Part shown: piece after piece, positions 31,433-39,979 of the stretch
Layout of the letters: each line of letters starts with the position of its first letter
Position numbering within the stretch: position 1 is the first letter of the stretch
NCBI GenBank assembly: GCA_026417035.1
Contig: JAOAEA010000018.1
Location: 1 to 59,485, forward strand
DNA length: 59,485 bases
Direction: 5' to 3'
Origin: Burkholderiales bacterium
Lineage (GTDB): Bacteria; Pseudomonadota; Gammaproteobacteria; Burkholderiales; SG8-39
Program-made: the position numbers and the translations under genes
Notes under the pieces: generated by a model
What the model saw: only the letters and a program-made list of their open reading frames with translations
What the model was told of the DNA's origin: nothing
Database searches by the model: none

Positions 31433-31807
31433 TCAGCTCTTCACGATGCGCCAGATGTTGTTGAAGCCGTCGCCGGACTTGTCGCCCGGTTTGGTGTCCT
31501 TGATCCAGAAGTACAGCGGCTTGCCCCTGTAGGCCCACTGCTTGCTCCCGTCGTCGCGCGTGACGACGGTGAAGTCGCCCACCGGTTTGGCGTCGGCCGG
31601 CGCCGCGAGCGGCGGCCAGTTGGCGGCGCACGGGCCGTTGCACACGCTCTTGCCAGCCGGATCCTTGTCGAAGGTGTAGAGCGTCATGTCGTTCGCGCTG
31701 GCGACGAGCATCCCGCCCGAGAACTTGGCGGGCGCCTTGTCGCCGCCGAACATGGCGCAGCCCGTGGCGAGGGCGATGACGGCGATCGCCGCGAAAAACC
31801 TTTTCAT
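31433..31807 (-). CDS. COG4315-type lipoprotein with YTFDKD repeat
   Basis: 124-residue lipoprotein: lipobox ATGC with Cys about residue 17. The secreted-repeat family shows as MTLYTFDKDPAGKSVCNGPC and later GKPLYFWIKDTKPGD, the paired Yx(F/W)xxD motifs of COG4315. The function of the family is not established. A Shine-Dalgarno-like GGGAGAGAAG precedes the ATG. It lies 21 bases upstream of the ECF sigma gene, on the same strand, so it probably belongs to the same transcript. Confidence 0.85.
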   Translation of the reverse strand: MKRFFAAIAVIALATGCAMFGGDKAPAKFSGGMLVASANDMTLYTFDKDPAGKSVCNGPCAANWPPLAAPADAKPVGDFTVVTRDDGSKQWAYRGKPLYFWIKDTKPGDKSGDGFNNIWRIVKS

Positions 31808-31862
31808 CGGACTTCTCTCCCTGTGGGAACGATGTGACGCGCGAACAGGCGCGCGTGCCGTC

Positions 31863-33281
31863 CTATTCCCGCGCCCCGGCAGGCGGCCCGAACACCGCCG
31901 GACCGAGTCCCCACTTCGACGCCAGGGTCTCGACGGCGTTCAGGATCTCTTCCGCGAACGAGGGATGGTTCCAGGCGGCGCGAGCGAGCGCGGCGAGCGC
32001 TTCGTCGCTCCCCGCGTGCGGCCCGACCACCTGCAGCCACTCGCCCGCATTCGGCCCGACCGCCTCGGCGCCGAGCAGCCGGCCGGTGTCATGGTCGGCG
32101 ACGACGCGGACGAAGCCCTGCGGCTCGTCGGCGGCGAGCGCGGCCGGGCTCGCCTCGAAGCCGGAGAAGCCGAGCGCGGGCTCGAGCCCCATCGCCTCGG
32201 CTTCCTCCTCCGACAGCCCGAGACGCGCGAGCTCCGCCGCGGAGTAGACGACTTCCGGGATCATGATGTCCGAGCGCTTGCGACTTCCCGGGGCGACGAT
32301 GTTCGCCACCGCGATCGCCGCCTCGACGAGCGCGTGGTTCGACGTCATCGCCGCATCCGCGCAGTCGCCGATCGCGAAGACGTGCGGCGCGCTGGTGCGC
32401 ATCTCGTCGTCCACGGCCACGAAACCGTCCTCGCCGAGCTCGACGCCGGCGCGCTGCAGGCCGAGCCCCTCGACGTTGGGGAGCCGTCCGGCCCCGAGCA
32501 GCAGCCAGTCCACGCGCTCGGTCGCGCCGCCGGGAAGATGCAGCGTCACGCCACGGTCGTCGGCCACGCATCGTTCCGGGCGGCTCCCCGTGCGCGGCGC
32601 CACGCCGTGCGCCGCGAGGGCCGCGCCGAGGAACCGGCGAGCCGAGGCGCTGAACCGGGATCGCGACAGCGGCGCCGACTGCGTGAGCCACACGACATCC
32701 TTGCCGAGCATCGCGAGGATGAAGGCCATTTCGGTGCCGACGACTCCGCTGCCGACCACCCCGACGCGCGCGCCGGGGGGCGGCGGCGCGTCGAAGAGCT
32801 CGTCGGTCGTGAGCACGCGCCCCGGAACGAGCGGGGTCCACGGCGGCACGAACGGCCGCGAGCCGGTCGCGACGATCGCGTGGCGCGCACCGAGCCGTTC
32901 GTCGCCGACGGCGATCTCGTCCGCCGCGACGAAGCGCGCCTCGCCGGCGAATGCGCGGACGCCGAGTCGCCGGAGGTAATCGACGTAGCTCGCGCGCACC
33001 GTCTCGACCACCGTGCGCTGGTGACGCCACGCGGCGTCGAGGTCCGGCTCGAGCTGCCCGCGCAGCCCGCGCGCCGCGTAACGGCGGTTCCCGGCGACCA
33101 GGCGCGCGGTGTGATACCAATCCTTCTTCGGCACGCAGCCGCGGTTGAGGCAGGTGCCGCCCCAGACGCCGCGCTCGACGATCGCGACGGCGAGGCCGCG
33201 CAGCGCGCCGAGGACGGCGGCGCGGTAGCCGCCCGGCCCGGAGCCGATCACGACCAGATCGAAGTCGCTGCGCTCACCCAT
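31863..33281 (-). CDS. FAD-dependent pyridine nucleotide-disulfide oxidoreductase (dihydrolipoyl dehydrogenase-like)
   Basis: 472-residue flavoprotein. FAD-binding DLVVIGSGPGGYRAA is at about residue 8. The redox-active disulfide is in GGTCLNRGCVPKK. The NAD(P)-binding VGVVGSGVVGTEMAF lies at about residue 180, FAIGDCAD binds FAD again, and the C-terminal NHPSFAEE keeps the His-Glu pair of dihydrolipoyl dehydrogenases. No 2-oxoacid dehydrogenase genes are nearby, so it may serve another disulfide or lipoyl substrate. No N-terminal metal-binding domain or mer gene is present, arguing against mercuric reductase. Confidence 0.88.
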   Translation of the reverse strand: MGERSDFDLVVIGSGPGGYRAAVLGALRGLAVAIVERGVWGGTCLNRGCVPKKDWYHTARLVAGNRRYAARGLRGQLEPDLDAAWRHQRTVVETVRASYVDYLRRLGVRAFAGEARFVAADEIAVGDERLGARHAIVATGSRPFVPPWTPLVPGRVLTTDELFDAPPPPGARVGVVGSGVVGTEMAFILAMLGKDVVWLTQSAPLSRSRFSASARRFLGAALAAHGVAPRTGSRPERCVADDRGVTLHLPGGATERVDWLLLGAGRLPNVEGLGLQRAGVELGEDGFVAVDDEMRTSAPHVFAIGDCADAAMTSNHALVEAAIAVANIVAPGSRKRSDIMIPEVVYSAAELARLGLSEEEAEAMGLEPALGFSGFEASPAALAADEPQGFVRVVADHDTGRLLGAEAVGPNAGEWLQVVGPHAGSDEALAALARAAWNHPSFAEEILNAVETLASKWGLGPAVFGPPAGARE

Positions 33282-33324
33282 CTGCGAAAAGGCCAGCCGT
33301 CCGGCCGCGCGATCCCCGAAAACG

Positions 33325-33348
33325 AAAAAGGGTGGCGCGAGGCCACCC
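33325..33348 (-). terminator. Rho-independent terminator after cytochrome c4
   Basis: A 7-bp stem (33330-33336 with 33342-33348) followed on the minus strand by TTTTTCGTTTT, 22 bases past the c4 stop. It separates c4 from the flavoprotein gene. Confidence 0.8.
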
Positions 33349-33370
33349 CGTACTCCGCCGCTCCGCCGCG

Positions 33371-34009
33371 CTAGCGCAGGCCGGCGATGTAATCGGCGAC
33401 CGCAGCCATGTCGGCGTCGTTCATCCGGTCGGCGATGGCGCGCATCATGCCTTCGGGATCGTTGGCGCGCTCGCCGGCCCGGAACGCCTTGAGCTGCCCG
33501 AGCGTGTAATCGGACCATTGGTTCGCGAGCACCGGATACTGCACCGGCACGCCGCTTCCGGTCGGGCCGTGGCAGGCGCCGCACGCGGGAATCCCCCTGG
33601 CGACCACGCCGCCGCGGAAGATCGACTGCCCGCGCACCACCGTGTCCTTGTTCTTCGCGACCCCCGGGGCGGGCTTCTGCGCGGCGTAAAAGGCCGCGAC
33701 GTCGCGCATGTCGTCCGGCGAGAGCGTGGCGACCATGCCGTTCATGATCGCGTTCTTGCGCCGCGGCTCCTTGCCCGGCGCCGCCTTGAAGTCCATCAGC
33801 TGCTTGTACGTGTACGACGCGAGCTGCCCGGCGAGCTTCGGATTGGCCGGCACGGGGGAGTTGCCGTCGTTGCCGTGGCAGGCGGCGCACACGGTCTGCG
33901 CGATCTGCTGCCCTTTCGCGAGGTCAGGCTTTCGCGGCGCGTCGGCGGCGGATGCGGTCGCAGCGGCGAGCGCGGAAGCGGTCGCTGCAAGCGCAAGGCG
34001 GAGTTTCAT
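33371..34009 (-). CDS. Dihaem cytochrome c4
   Basis: 212 residues. Signal peptide (about 1-21, ending ASA) followed by two tandem class I cytochrome domains. Each has one haem-binding motif, CAACH near residue 41 and CGACH near residue 143. Met ligands are likely in MNGMVATLS and in the GMMRAIADRMND segment. Cytochrome c4 donates electrons to terminal oxidases in the periplasm. It is divergent from engB, a conserved betaproteobacterial and pseudomonad arrangement. The 74-base shared gap is AT-rich around 34046-34060, where both promoters probably lie. Confidence 0.93.
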   Translation of the reverse strand: MKLRLALAATASALAAATASAADAPRKPDLAKGQQIAQTVCAACHGNDGNSPVPANPKLAGQLASYTYKQLMDFKAAPGKEPRRKNAIMNGMVATLSPDDMRDVAAFYAAQKPAPGVAKNKDTVVRGQSIFRGGVVARGIPACGACHGPTGSGVPVQYPVLANQWSDYTLGQLKAFRAGERANDPEGMMRAIADRMNDADMAAVADYIAGLR

Positions 34010-34083
34010 ACGGCGGCTCCTCGGGGCGGGGTCGTCGGTATAAACTCTTATTCTATCGCAGCTTGGCGGCGGGACACCACGGC

Positions 34084-34866
34084 ATGGGGCGGTTGGAACA
34101 GGCGGCGTTCGCGAGGGCGGTCCATGCGCTTTCCGAGCTTCCGCCGCCGGATGCGCCCGAAGTCGCGTTCGCCGGCCGGTCGAACGCGGGCAAGTCGAGC
34201 GCGCTCAACGCCATCGTCGGACGCCGCCGGCTCGCCTTCACGAGCCGGACTCCGGGCCGGACGCAGCAGATCGTCATGTTCCGGCTCCCGGGCGGACAGC
34301 ACCTCGTCGACCTGCCCGGCTACGGCTACGCGAAGGTCCCGGAATCGATCCGGCGCCACTGGGAGTCCACGCTCGCGGCGTACCTGCGCGAGCGGCCGAA
34401 CCTCGAAGGTCTGGTGTTGATCATGGACGCCCGCCATCCGCTCACGCCGCTAGACCGGCGCATGCTCGACTGGTTCGCGCCGACCGGCCGGCCGATCCAT
34501 TGCCTGCTCACGAAGGCCGACAAGCTCGGCCGTCAGGAGGCCGCGCGCACGCTCGCGGACGCGCGGCGCGCGCTAAGGGCGTGGGGCGAGCGCTGTTCGG
34601 TGCAACTTTTCTCCAGCGTCGGAAAGACCGGCGTGGAAGAGGCGGAGGATGTCATTGCCGGCTGGCTGCGCGTCTTCCCGAGGGCGCCGGAGCCCGAAAC
34701 GAGCGAAGCGCCAACGCGTCGCCGCGGCCCGCGCGGGCGTCCTGCCGCGGGCGCGCCGGGCGGCGACCGGCGGCGCCGGGCAAAAAAAAGCCCGAGCGGG
34801 GAAGCTCGGGCTTCAAGAAGAAGGCCTCGCGCCAAAGGGGATAAGCACGAGGCCGAAATGCCTTAA
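34084..34866 (+). CDS. engB: Ribosome-assembly GTPase EngB (YihA/YsxC) with extended C-terminus
   Basis: Essential GTPase for 50S assembly. G1 is GRSNAGKSSALN (about residue 34), followed by the G2 region RTPGRTQQI, G3 DLPGYGYAKV and G4 TKAD. The recognisable domain ends at about residue 198 (VIAGWLRVF). A further tail of about 60 residues, very rich in Arg/Pro/Lys, makes the protein 260 residues, longer than the usual 195-225. A terminator-like hairpin (34788-34813) lies inside this tail. The tail may be real, or an earlier stop may have been lost. Confidence 0.93.
   Translation: MGRLEQAAFARAVHALSELPPPDAPEVAFAGRSNAGKSSALNAIVGRRRLAFTSRTPGRTQQIVMFRLPGGQHLVDLPGYGYAKVPESIRRHWESTLAAYLRERPNLEGLVLIMDARHPLTPLDRRMLDWFAPTGRPIHCLLTKADKLGRQEAARTLADARRALRAWGERCSVQLFSSVGKTGVEEAEDVIAGWLRVFPRAPEPETSEAPTRRRGPRGRPAAGAPGGDRRRRAKKSPSGEARASRRRPRAKGDKHEAEMP
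34782..34813 (-). terminator. Terminator-like hairpin within the 3' end of engB
   Basis: A 10-bp perfect stem (34788-34797 with 34804-34813) flanked by eight A at 34782-34789. As a terminator it reads on the minus strand, where no gene points at it; on the plus strand it is a hairpin without a U-run. Confidence 0.55.
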
Positions 34867-34880
34867 CTTGCATTAAGGCA
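34859..34880. other. Inverted repeat at the engB stop codon
   Basis: TGCCTTAA (34859-34866) and TTAAGGCA (34873-34880) around a six-base loop; the engB TAA is inside the left arm. AT-rich for this window. Role unknown: operator for hemB or RNA hairpin. Confidence 0.5.
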
Positions 34881-34989
34881 CCCGCTCAGGGAGGAGAAGC
34901 GGGAGACGATCGAAACCGTCTACGCTTGGGACGCCCCGCCTCCCGAAAAGGTTCCCCGCAGCTCCGCTGCCCGCGCGCGCGCAGCCTAA

Positions 34990-36024
<1,035 letters not shown>

Positions 36025-36049
36025 GGGACTCCCGCGAGCTGCGCGCGCC

Positions 36050-37150
36050 CTAGCGGCCCGCGCCCGCGACGGCCGCCGTCGCGACCGGCTCGACCTCGAG
36101 CGACCGGATGTGCTGCGCGATGACGCGGCCCTTGCGGTCGGTGGCGAGGATCTTCACCGGCAGGTAGCTCCGCCGCGGGTCGACCCAGACTTCGGCGCTG
36201 GCGTTGTCGCCGTCGGCGCGCCGCATGTGCAGCGCGTTCACGACGCCGAGCGCGGTCTCGATGAGCTCCTCGCCGACGACCTCGTACCAGAAGGTACGGA
36301 GCCTGCGTCCGTCGGCGACGCTGAAACGCCCCGACGCCGCGAGCGGCTGGATGAAATAGAACTGGTGCAGCGCCGACAGCGGATCCTGCGCGCCGCGCGC
36401 GATGGCGACGGTCCGCGTCTCCCCCTTGGACGCAAGCGCCGCGGTCGCCATCTCCCAGTCGAACCGCGCCTCGTCGGAGATCGCGGCGCCGCCGCGGCGC
36501 AGGGTGTAGCGGTCCGGCACCAGCCCCTCGGCGCCGATGCGCCCTTCGCTGCGCTGCGCGAACTTGCCCCCGTAGAGGAGGCTCACCAGCCCGACGCCCT
36601 CCGCGACGCTTTCGGCGACGTAACGCTCCCCGTCGGTGGACCAGACGTGGGTGACGCGACCGACCGGGGCCTCGGGCGCTTCGCCGTTGTAGAAGAGGTC
36701 GTATACGGCCGCCAGCCGCCGGATCGGATAGGGCGCAGGCGCCCCGAAGTCGGCCGTCGGTGCGGCGCTCCGCGCTTGCGTTGCGGGCGCCGCCTCGCCG
36801 CCCGCAGCGACATCGGGCCCGCCCTCGGCACCCTCCGCGTTCGAGGCGGCGACGGGAGCGGCCTCCGCCGCGGCGACCGGCTCGGACGGGCCAGGCGCAG
36901 CAATCGGCGTTGCCACGGGCTGGGCCCCCCGTGGCGCCTCGCGTTGCGGGGGCAGCGCCTTCCGCGGCGCGGCAGCCGCGGGTGCCGCGACCGGCGGCGC
37001 GGGCATCGCGGCGAGACGCACGTCGAGCGGCGCGGGCGCGGGTTCGCCCCCCCGATCGAGACCGAAAGCCGGCACGCCGCCCAGCACCGCGAGATGCAGG
37101 GCGCACGAAGCGGCGATCGCGAGCCAGAGAGTGCGGTGTGCGCGGGTCAT
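36050..37150 (-). CDS. DUF3108 domain protein with TonB-like proline/alanine linker
   Basis: 366 residues. An N-terminal membrane helix (about 8-28) is followed by a long Pro/Ala-rich linker (about 35-125), as in periplasm-spanning proteins. The DUF3108 domain (about 130-350) shows YDLFYNGEAPEAPVG, YTLRRGG and LGVVNALHMRR. DUF3108 proteins are periplasmic and of unknown function, with a lipocalin/LolA-like beta fold suspected in the family. It is alone on this strand here, convergent with hemB. Confidence 0.85.
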   Translation of the reverse strand: MTRAHRTLWLAIAASCALHLAVLGGVPAFGLDRGGEPAPAPLDVRLAAMPAPPVAAPAAAAPRKALPPQREAPRGAQPVATPIAAPGPSEPVAAAEAAPVAASNAEGAEGGPDVAAGGEAAPATQARSAAPTADFGAPAPYPIRRLAAVYDLFYNGEAPEAPVGRVTHVWSTDGERYVAESVAEGVGLVSLLYGGKFAQRSEGRIGAEGLVPDRYTLRRGGAAISDEARFDWEMATAALASKGETRTVAIARGAQDPLSALHQFYFIQPLAASGRFSVADGRRLRTFWYEVVGEELIETALGVVNALHMRRADGDNASAEVWVDPRRSYLPVKILATDRKGRVIAQHIRSLEVEPVATAAVAGAGR

Positions 37151-37212
37151 CGGCAGTGAGTAGCTTAACGCGCTTGCCGGCCCACGCGCCGACCCGAAGC
37201 CCCGGGGCAGGG

Positions 37213-38049
37213 TCAGCCGAAGAGGAGCGCCACGCCGTGTGCCTGGTCCGCGCCGAGCGCCACCGAGCCGTCGGGCATGCGCTGCGGGTCGAAACCGCCT
37301 TGCCGCAGCACCGCTTCCGCCCGGCCTCGGTCGGGCACCCGCAAGAACAGCGCCGCATAGGCGGGGTAGGCGCGCCCGGTGATCCACAAGCCGGGAAAGC
37401 GCTTCGCGAGCGCGCGCTCGGTCGCGACGGCGATCGGCGTGCCGCCCGTCGGCACGAGGAGCCCCTCGGGGATCCGCTCCGCACGCGTGTCGAAGATCCG
37501 CTCGTAGCAGCGCGCGACTTCCCCGACGTCCGCGGCGACGATCGCGACCGCCGCGAGGCCCGTGGCGCCGTTCGCGTGGGTCTGCCACTCCCGCCGCCAC
37601 ACGAGCTCCGGCGTCAGATGCTCGCAACAGAAGACGCGGCCGCCCGGACTCCGGTCGGTCGGCAGCTGGGTGATCCGGAACGCGGCGTCGCGAGTGCCGC
37701 CCGCGGCCGCGACCGGCCGGGAAAATGCCATGACGTCGGAGGGCGCGAGCCCGCTCCAGAGCCATTCGGTGTAGGCGCCGCGCGCGCTGTCGGTCTTCGC
37801 GACGATCGCCGCGAGGCCGTCGCCCGCCGCGAGGAAGTCCGCGTAGTACTGCGTCGCAGGGTGCGTCCTCGGCACGGCGAGCAGCTCGAGGTAGTCGCCT
37901 CCGAGCATCACGCAGTGGTTCTCGGAGCCCAGCGTGTGGATCCCGCGCGGCGTGAGCGTGAATCCCATGCGCGCGAACGAGTCGCGCGCCGCGTCCAGGT
38001 CGCGCGTCGCGATGACCACGTGATCGATGCCCAGGATGTGCTTCCGCAT
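37213..38049 (-). CDS. VOC-superfamily glyoxalase-like protein
   Basis: 278 residues. The N-terminal VOC module starts LGIDHVVIATRDLDAA and continues to NHCVMLGGDYLELLAV. A second half (from about residue 165) carries a weaker VOC-like repeat, so the protein is a two-module fold of the Glyoxalase_3 type. Metal ligands may be His10 and Glu57 by analogy, but no substrate is known. It is divergent from the gene at 38090; a CTATTAT/GATAATAG box in the shared gap (about 38074-38083) can serve both directions. GGGGAAG precedes the ATG. Confidence 0.75.
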   Translation of the reverse strand: MRKHILGIDHVVIATRDLDAARDSFARMGFTLTPRGIHTLGSENHCVMLGGDYLELLAVPRTHPATQYYADFLAAGDGLAAIVAKTDSARGAYTEWLWSGLAPSDVMAFSRPVAAAGGTRDAAFRITQLPTDRSPGGRVFCCEHLTPELVWRREWQTHANGATGLAAVAIVAADVGEVARCYERIFDTRAERIPEGLLVPTGGTPIAVATERALAKRFPGLWITGRAYPAYAALFLRVPDRGRAEAVLRQGGFDPQRMPDGSVALGADQAHGVALLFG

Positions 38050-38074
38050 GGCGCTTCCCCTGCGACAAAACGGC

Positions 38075-38080
38075 TATTAT
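38075..38080 (+). promoter_or_regulatory. TATTAT box nine bases before the ATG at 38090
   Basis: TATTAT followed by CCCCGGCCG and the start codon; no Shine-Dalgarno. The opposite strand offers GATAAT for the VOC gene. TGCGACAAAACG occurs twice here (38061 and 38091). Confidence 0.4.
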
Positions 38081-38089
38081 CCCCGGCCG

Positions 38090-38428
38090 ATGCGACAAAA
38101 CGTGCTCGACTGGCTCTATGCGCCCGCGCAGTTCATGGCCGGGCGGCCGGAGCGGGCGCTCGCGGCGGCCGCGGGGTTCGCGCTCGCCGCGGTGCTCCTG
38201 CGCATCGCCAGGCGTCGCGCGCCGGCGCTCGCCGACCGTCCCGCGGCTCTGTGCGCGGCATTGTGGCTCTTCTGGGGCATCAACGAGCACGCCGCCCGGC
38301 TCTACGGCTGGACGGTCCGCATCGACATCGTGTTCCTCTGGCCGATCCTGGCGATCGTGACGGCCGCTTGCGTCGTGCTCACCGCGGCGGGCATCCGCGC
38401 GGCGGCGCGCGCCGGGCGGCCCGGGTAG
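38090..38428 (+). CDS. Small two-helix membrane protein, unknown function
   Basis: 112 residues with a hydrophobic segment at about 23-40, a short amphipathic stretch containing LWLFWGINEHAARLYGW, and a second strong helix at about 80-105. No family recognised. The WGINEHAARLYGW-IDIVFLWP arrangement is distinctive and could be searched. It precedes an M20 hydrolase on the same strand by 35 bases. Confidence 0.6.
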   Translation: MRQNVLDWLYAPAQFMAGRPERALAAAAGFALAAVLLRIARRRAPALADRPAALCAALWLFWGINEHAARLYGWTVRIDIVFLWPILAIVTAACVVLTAAGIRAAARAGRPG

Positions 38429-38463
38429 CCCGGACCGCCGACCCGCCCACCAAGGAGACTGGC

Positions 38464-39633
38464 ATGCCCCTCGTCGAGCGCATCGTCGCGCTGCAGCCCG
38501 AGATGACCGCCTGGCGCCGCGACCTGCACGCGCATCCGGAAACCGCGTTCCAGGAGGAGCGCACGTCGCGCATCGTAGCCGAGAAGCTCGCTGCCTTCGG
38601 GATCGAGGTGCACCGCGGGATCGCGAAGACGGGCGTCGTCGGCAAGCTCGCCGCGGGCAGCGGGCGGCGCGCGATCGGCCTGCGCGCCGACATGGACGCG
38701 CTCGACGTGCACGAGCGCAACCAGTTCGCGCACCGCTCCAGGCACGAGGGCAAGATGCACGCGTGCGGGCACGACGGGCACACGACGATGCTGCTCGGGG
38801 CGGCGCGTTATCTCGCCGAGACGCGAAATTTCGACGGGACGGTGGTCTTCGTGTTCCAGCCGGCCGAGGAGAACGAGGGCGGCGGCCGCGTGATGGTCGA
38901 GGAGGGCCTGTTCGAACGGTTCCCGGTCGAGGCGGTGTACGGCATGCACAACTGGCCAGGGATGCCGGTGGGCCAGTTCGCCGTGATGCCCGGCCCGATG
39001 ATGGCGGGCTTCGACATCTTCGAGATCACGGTGACGGGACGCGGCGCGCACGCCGCGATGCCGAACAACGGCATCGACCCGATCGTGGCGGGCGCCGCGG
39101 TCGTGCAGGCCCTGCAGACGATCGCGAGCCGCACGGTGCACCCGGTGGACGCCGCGGTCGTGAGCGTCACCCAGTTCCACGGCGGCGACACCTGGAACGT
39201 GATTCCGAACGAAGTCGTGCTGCGCGGCACGACGCGCGCGTTCAAGCCGGAAGTCCAGGACACGATCGAGCGCCGCGTGCGCGAGATCGCGGAGGGCGTC
39301 GCGGCGACCTTCGGCGCGCGCGCGCAGGTACGCTACGAGCGGCGCTATCCGCCGACGGTGAACACGCCGCGCGAGGCCGGGATCGCCGCCGCGGCGATGG
39401 CCGAGGTGGTCGGCCGCGAGAACGTGAAGACCGAAGTGCAACCGACCATGGGCGCGGAGGACTTCGCCTTCATGCTGCAGGCGAAGCCCGGCGCCTACGC
39501 CTGGATCGGCAACGGCCCGGGCGACTCGGGCTGCATGCTGCACAACCCGGGCTACGACTTCAACGACGAGATCCTGCCGATCGGCGCGAGCTACTGGGCG
39601 AAGCTCGTCGAGCGCGTGCTGGCGAAGGCTTGA
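38464..39633 (+). CDS. M20-family amidohydrolase (hippurate hydrolase-like)
   Basis: 389-residue dimetal amidohydrolase that cleaves N-acyl amino acids. The N-terminal WRRDLHAHPETAFQEE, the metal-binding HACGHDGHTTMLLG and FQPAEENEGGGR are the standard HipO/AbgB-type motifs. The inserted dimerisation domain is around residues 185-295 (GRGAHAAMPNNGIDP), and MGAEDFAFML supplies a further metal ligand. AAGGAG (38452-38457) sits six bases before the ATG. A reading frame extends far upstream but only by GC bias. Substrate unknown. Confidence 0.92.
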   Translation: MPLVERIVALQPEMTAWRRDLHAHPETAFQEERTSRIVAEKLAAFGIEVHRGIAKTGVVGKLAAGSGRRAIGLRADMDALDVHERNQFAHRSRHEGKMHACGHDGHTTMLLGAARYLAETRNFDGTVVFVFQPAEENEGGGRVMVEEGLFERFPVEAVYGMHNWPGMPVGQFAVMPGPMMAGFDIFEITVTGRGAHAAMPNNGIDPIVAGAAVVQALQTIASRTVHPVDAAVVSVTQFHGGDTWNVIPNEVVLRGTTRAFKPEVQDTIERRVREIAEGVAATFGARAQVRYERRYPPTVNTPREAGIAAAAMAEVVGRENVKTEVQPTMGAEDFAFMLQAKPGAYAWIGNGPGDSGCMLHNPGYDFNDEILPIGASYWAKLVERVLAKA

Positions 39634-39648
39634 CGCGGCGCGAGCCCT

Positions 39649-39909
39649 CTAGCCGAGGACGAGGTACACGGCCAGGACGAGCAGACCCGCCGCCACGAGG
39701 GCGATCAGGGTCCGCGCCCGTCCCGACGGCCCGGCGCGCAGATGGCGCACCTCGCCGTCGGCGAAGACGTAGCCGCAGCGCGGGCAACGCACCTGCGTGG
39801 CCATGTCCGGCACCGCAGGCGCCGGGATCAGCAGGGAAACGGCGCGCTTCGCCCACGCGTCCCCGGTCGGGAACTGCGCGCCGCACCTGGGGCATTCCTG
39901 GTCTGCCAT
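39649..39909 (-). CDS. Small zinc-ribbon membrane protein
   Basis: 86 residues. Two CPRCG knuckles (about residues 6-10 and 42-46) would together bind one zinc. The C-terminus is a single membrane helix (about 66-85), so the ribbon probably faces the cytoplasm. GGAGGCGCC precedes the ATG. Function unknown; it is convergent with the M20 gene, 15 bases away. Confidence 0.75.
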   Translation of the reverse strand: MADQECPRCGAQFPTGDAWAKRAVSLLIPAPAVPDMATQVRCPRCGYVFADGEVRHLRAGPSGRARTLIALVAAGLLVLAVYLVLG

Positions 39910-39979
39910 GGCGCCTCCGCGCGAGAACCGGCTCGGCGGTCAGTCTCGCACGCTTCGCGCCAGCGCTGGCGGCACGTGA

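Noticed and set aside
31863-33281. Naming the flavoprotein mercuric reductase
   Set aside because: No N-terminal metal-binding domain, no C-terminal Cys pair and no mer genes; the C-terminal HPSFAE fits dihydrolipoyl-type enzymes better.
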